From positions 682,001-746,000 of the forward strand of contig CAWKFA010000015.1 of the NCBI GenBank assembly GCA_963848825.1: a stretch of 64,000 bases of DNA. The letters are read 5' to 3'. How positions within the stretch are numbered: position 1 is the first letter of the stretch; each line of letters opens with the position of its first letter. The notes under the pieces are model-generated. The model worked only from the letters and a program-made list of their open reading frames with translations. It was not told the DNA's origin and made no database searches. This stretch comes from CAVVSQ01 sp963848825 (lineage in GTDB: Bacteria; Planctomycetota; Planctomycetia; Gemmatales; Gemmataceae). This document shows positions 61,520 to 64,000 of the stretch, piece by piece. A program made the translations under genes and the position numbers.

Positions 61520-63521
61520 ATGCAGTCCGCTCAAAAGCGCGTCGCGGAACTTCGAAAGTCCATTGAACACCATAACCGTAGATACTATGTCGATGCGCAG
61601 CCGGAGATTTCCGACCGCGATTTCGACAAGCTCCTCGAGGAATTGAAGCAGCTTGAGGCCGAGCACCCGGAGTTGGCGACTGCCGACAGCCCGACGCAGC
61701 GTGTGGGCGGCGAGCCGATAGAAGGCTTTCGGACCGTGCGCCATAGCGAACCGATGTTGTCGATCGACAACACCTACAAGCCCGAAGAATTACGCGAGTT
61801 CGACCAGCGCATCAAGAAACTGCTGGGCGGTGAGCCGGTGGCCTACGCTGTCGAATTGAAGATCGACGGCGTGGCCATCGCCCTGACCTATAAAAAAGGC
61901 GTCTTTACCGTGGGCGCCATGCGCGGCGATGGCGAACAGGGGGACGATGTCACGCACAATCTGAAGACCATACACGGGCTCCCGCTCGCTCTGCCGGAGA
62001 AATACGAGCTTTTGGAAGCGCGCGGCGAGGTTTACATGAATCGCGCCGATCTGGCCAAGCTCAATCGTGAGCGTGTGGCGGAAGGGCTGGAACCCTGGGC
62101 CAATCCGCGCAATTCCGCCGCCGGCGGGCTGAAGTTGCTCGACCCGCGCAAGGCGGCCAAACGGCACTTGCGGCTGTTCGCCTATGCTCTGGGGGCTTGT
62201 GAAGGGGTGGCTGTCAAGACACACCGCGAAGCGCTAGAGTTGTTGCGACGGCTGGATTTCCCGGTCAACAAGCATATCGAATCGTTTGCCAGCATCGACG
62301 GCGTGATTGATTATTGTCAGAGCTGGAAGGACAAGCGCAACGACCTGCCCTACGACATCGACGGCCTGGTCATCAAGGTGGATGACTTCAGTCAGCGCAC
62401 CCGGCTCGGCTATACTTCCAAGTCGCCGCGGTGGGTGGTGGCCTTCAAATTCGCCGCCGAGCAGGCGCAGACGAAGTTATTGAGTATCGACCTGCAAATC
62501 GGCAAACTTGGCACGTTGACGCCGGTGGCGAATCTGGAGCCGGTGCGTCTGGCGGGCACGAAGGTGAGCCGGGCATCGCTGCACAATGCGGAGTTTCTGA
62601 GCACGAAGGACATTCGCGCCGGCGATATCGTGGTGGTCGAAAAAGCCGGCGAGGTGATTCCCTACGTGGTTCGGTCCGAACCGGCTGCGCAGCACGGGCC
62701 AAGAGAAAATCTTCAAATTCCCCACGGTCTGTCCCAGCTGCGGCAGCCCCGTCGAGCTTGATAAGAATGGTACGTTTTACCGCTGCACGGCCGGCTCCCA
62801 ATGCGTCGGGCAGATGAAAAACATCCTACGTGCCTTCGCCCGACGCAGTGCCATGGATGTCGAGGGGCTGGGGGTCAAACTTATCGATCAACTTGTTGAC
62901 AGCGGCCTGGTCAACAGCATTCCGGATTTGTACCGTTTGACGACCGAACAGCTTCTTTCCCTGGAGCGCATGGGGGAGAAGTCGGCCGAGAACCTGCTCG
63001 CTGGTCTGGCTGCCAGTAAGGAGCGCGGCCTGGGCCGCTTGCTGGCGGGCCTGGCGATTCAGCATGTCGGCGATAGCGTGGCCGACCTCCTGGCCCAGAA
63101 ATTCGGCTCGATCGATACGTTAATGAAGGCCTCCGCCGAAGAACTGGCCCAGATCAGCGGCATCGGCCCTGTATTGGCAGAGGGGATCCACGCCTATTTT
63201 CAGGGCCCCGGTAGCAAGATCGTCGCAGAGTTACGGGAGTTGGGCCTCAAGCTAACTGAGGAAGCACGCCAGGTTTCCACGGCGGCGGGGGCCGCTTTGT
63301 CTGGCAAATCCATCGTCGTGACGGGCACTCTCAAGAATTATCAGCGCGAAGAAATCGAGGGATTGATTCGTCAGTTTGGCGGCAAAGCCGTCGGCAGCGT
63401 TTCGAAAACCACCTCTTTTGTCGTCGCCGGCGACAAGGCGGGCAGCAAACTGGATAAGGCCAAAAAGCTGGGCGTCGAAGTGATTTCCGAGGAGGAGTTC
63501 GCCCGGCGGATTGGGAAATAA
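61520..63521 (+). CDS. ligA: NAD-dependent DNA ligase (frameshifted here)
   Basis: About 667 residues when joined; seals nicks in DNA replication and repair using NAD. The ATG at 61520 has CGGAG nine bases upstream. The Ia domain (HHNRRYYVDAQPEISDRDFD) is followed by the adenylation domain with the nucleophile Lys114 in ELKIDGVAI. Next come the OB fold (VANLEPVRLAGTKVSRASLH), a four-Cys zinc finger (CPSCGSPVE ... YRCTAGSQC), helix-hairpin-helix repeats and a C-terminal BRCT domain (KSIVVTGTLKNYQREEIEG). The frame changes near 62690, one base extra, just before the zinc finger; the restored join reads EPAARTGQEKIFKFPTVCP. As an essential gene with all motifs intact it is most probably whole in the organism. 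It ends 4 bp from the convergent last gene. Confidence 0.92.
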
Positions 63522-63525
63522 AAGG

Positions 63526-64000
63526 TTATTCCACCCGCGAAGATTCCAGCCACTCGATGCCAAGCCGGCCGGGCATCGTCGTTAGCAGCAGATGGGTGCG
63601 ATTCTTGACGATCCGGTTGTATTCATCGGATGATATTTTGAAATCGACAGTCTCCGCTGGCCGGCCCCAGTCGGGAGCCGTCGCGACGTACCAGGTTATA
63701 CCCTTGGCAGTATGCGACGACTTGGCGAGCACGATAACCTTGCGGTGCACGGGCAGCCCATCGTCAGCCAGCGCATTCACTGCCGACACGGCACCGACGC
63801 TGCCCAGTGCCAGCAAGAGTGAACCCCAGCCAATTACGGGGGCACTCCGGTCATGGGACGTGGAGGTGCCGCGAAGCAGCAGGGCCGTCACCAGCACGAA
63901 GATCGAAAAAACCTGGGCGAACATCGTTAATGACGGACCAACCAAATCTAGTGAGCGGATCGGTACATAGACAAATACAAACGTCAAAGTAGCTGCCCAG
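63526..64000 (-). CDS. Membrane protein, N-terminus outside the window
   Basis: A partial gene: the frame is open to the right edge and no convincing start is visible (a TTG at 63987 is only the first possible one). Two hydrophobic segments are seen (VPIRSLDLVGPSLTMFAQVF running into IFVLVTALLL, and IGWGSLLLALGSVGAVSAV). A soluble C-terminal region of about 75 residues follows (ADDGLPVHRKVIVLAKSS ... PGRLGIEWLESSRVE). No family is recognised. It is convergent with ligA with only 4 bp between the two stops. Confidence 0.65.
   Translation of the reverse strand, partial: WAATLTFVFVYVPIRSLDLVGPSLTMFAQVFSIFVLVTALLLRGTSTSHDRSAPVIGWGSLLLALGSVGAVSAVNALADDGLPVHRKVIVLAKSSHTAKGITWYVATAPDWGRPAETVDFKISSDEYNRIVKNRTHLLLTTMPGRLGIEWLESSRVE

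Noticed and set aside
1..64000. tRNA, rRNA, insertion sequences or prophage genes
   Set aside because: None was recognised by eye in the intergenic regions; no transposase, integrase or phage structural gene is encoded. A covariance-model scan would be needed to exclude small RNAs.

Overview
This window most likely comes from a Planctomycetota genome, probably Gemmataceae or a close relative. The support is lineage-typical content: a giant secreted protein whose N-terminus carries a LEDRITPA sequence (the planctomycete 'LExR-PA' type motif), a BBP7-like outer-membrane barrel, a short planctomycete-style ECF sigma factor, a very large Ser/Thr kinase with a helical N-terminal extension, and caspase-fold proteins. 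The taxonomic call is inference; no rRNA or other marker gene is present.

Layout. 1-638: 3' end of pgi. 1035-5311 (minus): a lipid/translation operon (thioesterase, MaoC dehydratase, gltX, PfkB-type adenosine kinase, FabG-like SDR). 5484-7313 (minus): DUF58 protein plus a BatD/DUF4381-like membrane protein. 7481-8496: zinc-ribbon membrane protein. 8503-10531 (minus): secreted prolyl-oligopeptidase-like esterase. 11062-18681 (plus): the conserved trio of circularly permuted ATP-grasp, alpha-E and transglutaminase/DUF2126 proteins, then glgC. 18773-20413 (minus): TPR protein with a glycosyltransferase-like C-terminus.

20876-34664 is the most unusual block. On the plus strand are a membrane-anchored caspase-fold/von Willebrand A fusion, a paralogous caspase-fold protein that seems to lack the catalytic His, and a secreted beta-rich protein. 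Converging on them is a minus-strand operon of three type VI secretion genes: tssK, tssL (DotU) and a tssM/IcmF homologue that stops after its third membrane helix and lacks the large periplasmic domain. A further T6SS-associated gene, impE/tagJ, sits with the giant kinase at 53751-59906. No sheath, tube, spike, ClpV or effector gene is in the window, so this is either part of a dispersed T6SS or a repurposed membrane/baseplate module working with caspase-vWA proteins. Between these blocks lie the ECF sigma factor, the BBP7-like barrel, a 13.6-kb gene with about 21 tandem 98-residue repeats, and a TonB-dependent receptor. The right end holds fabI (plant/Chlamydia-type), a small membrane protein, ligA and a partial membrane protein.

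Quality note. Thirteen genes are interrupted by single- or double-base frame changes, about 28 events in all, including normally essential ones (fabI, ligA). Several fall in short homopolymers, and restoring the frame recovers conserved family sequence. I treat them as probable base-calling/assembly indels, annotate each as one gene, and note the approximate break positions.
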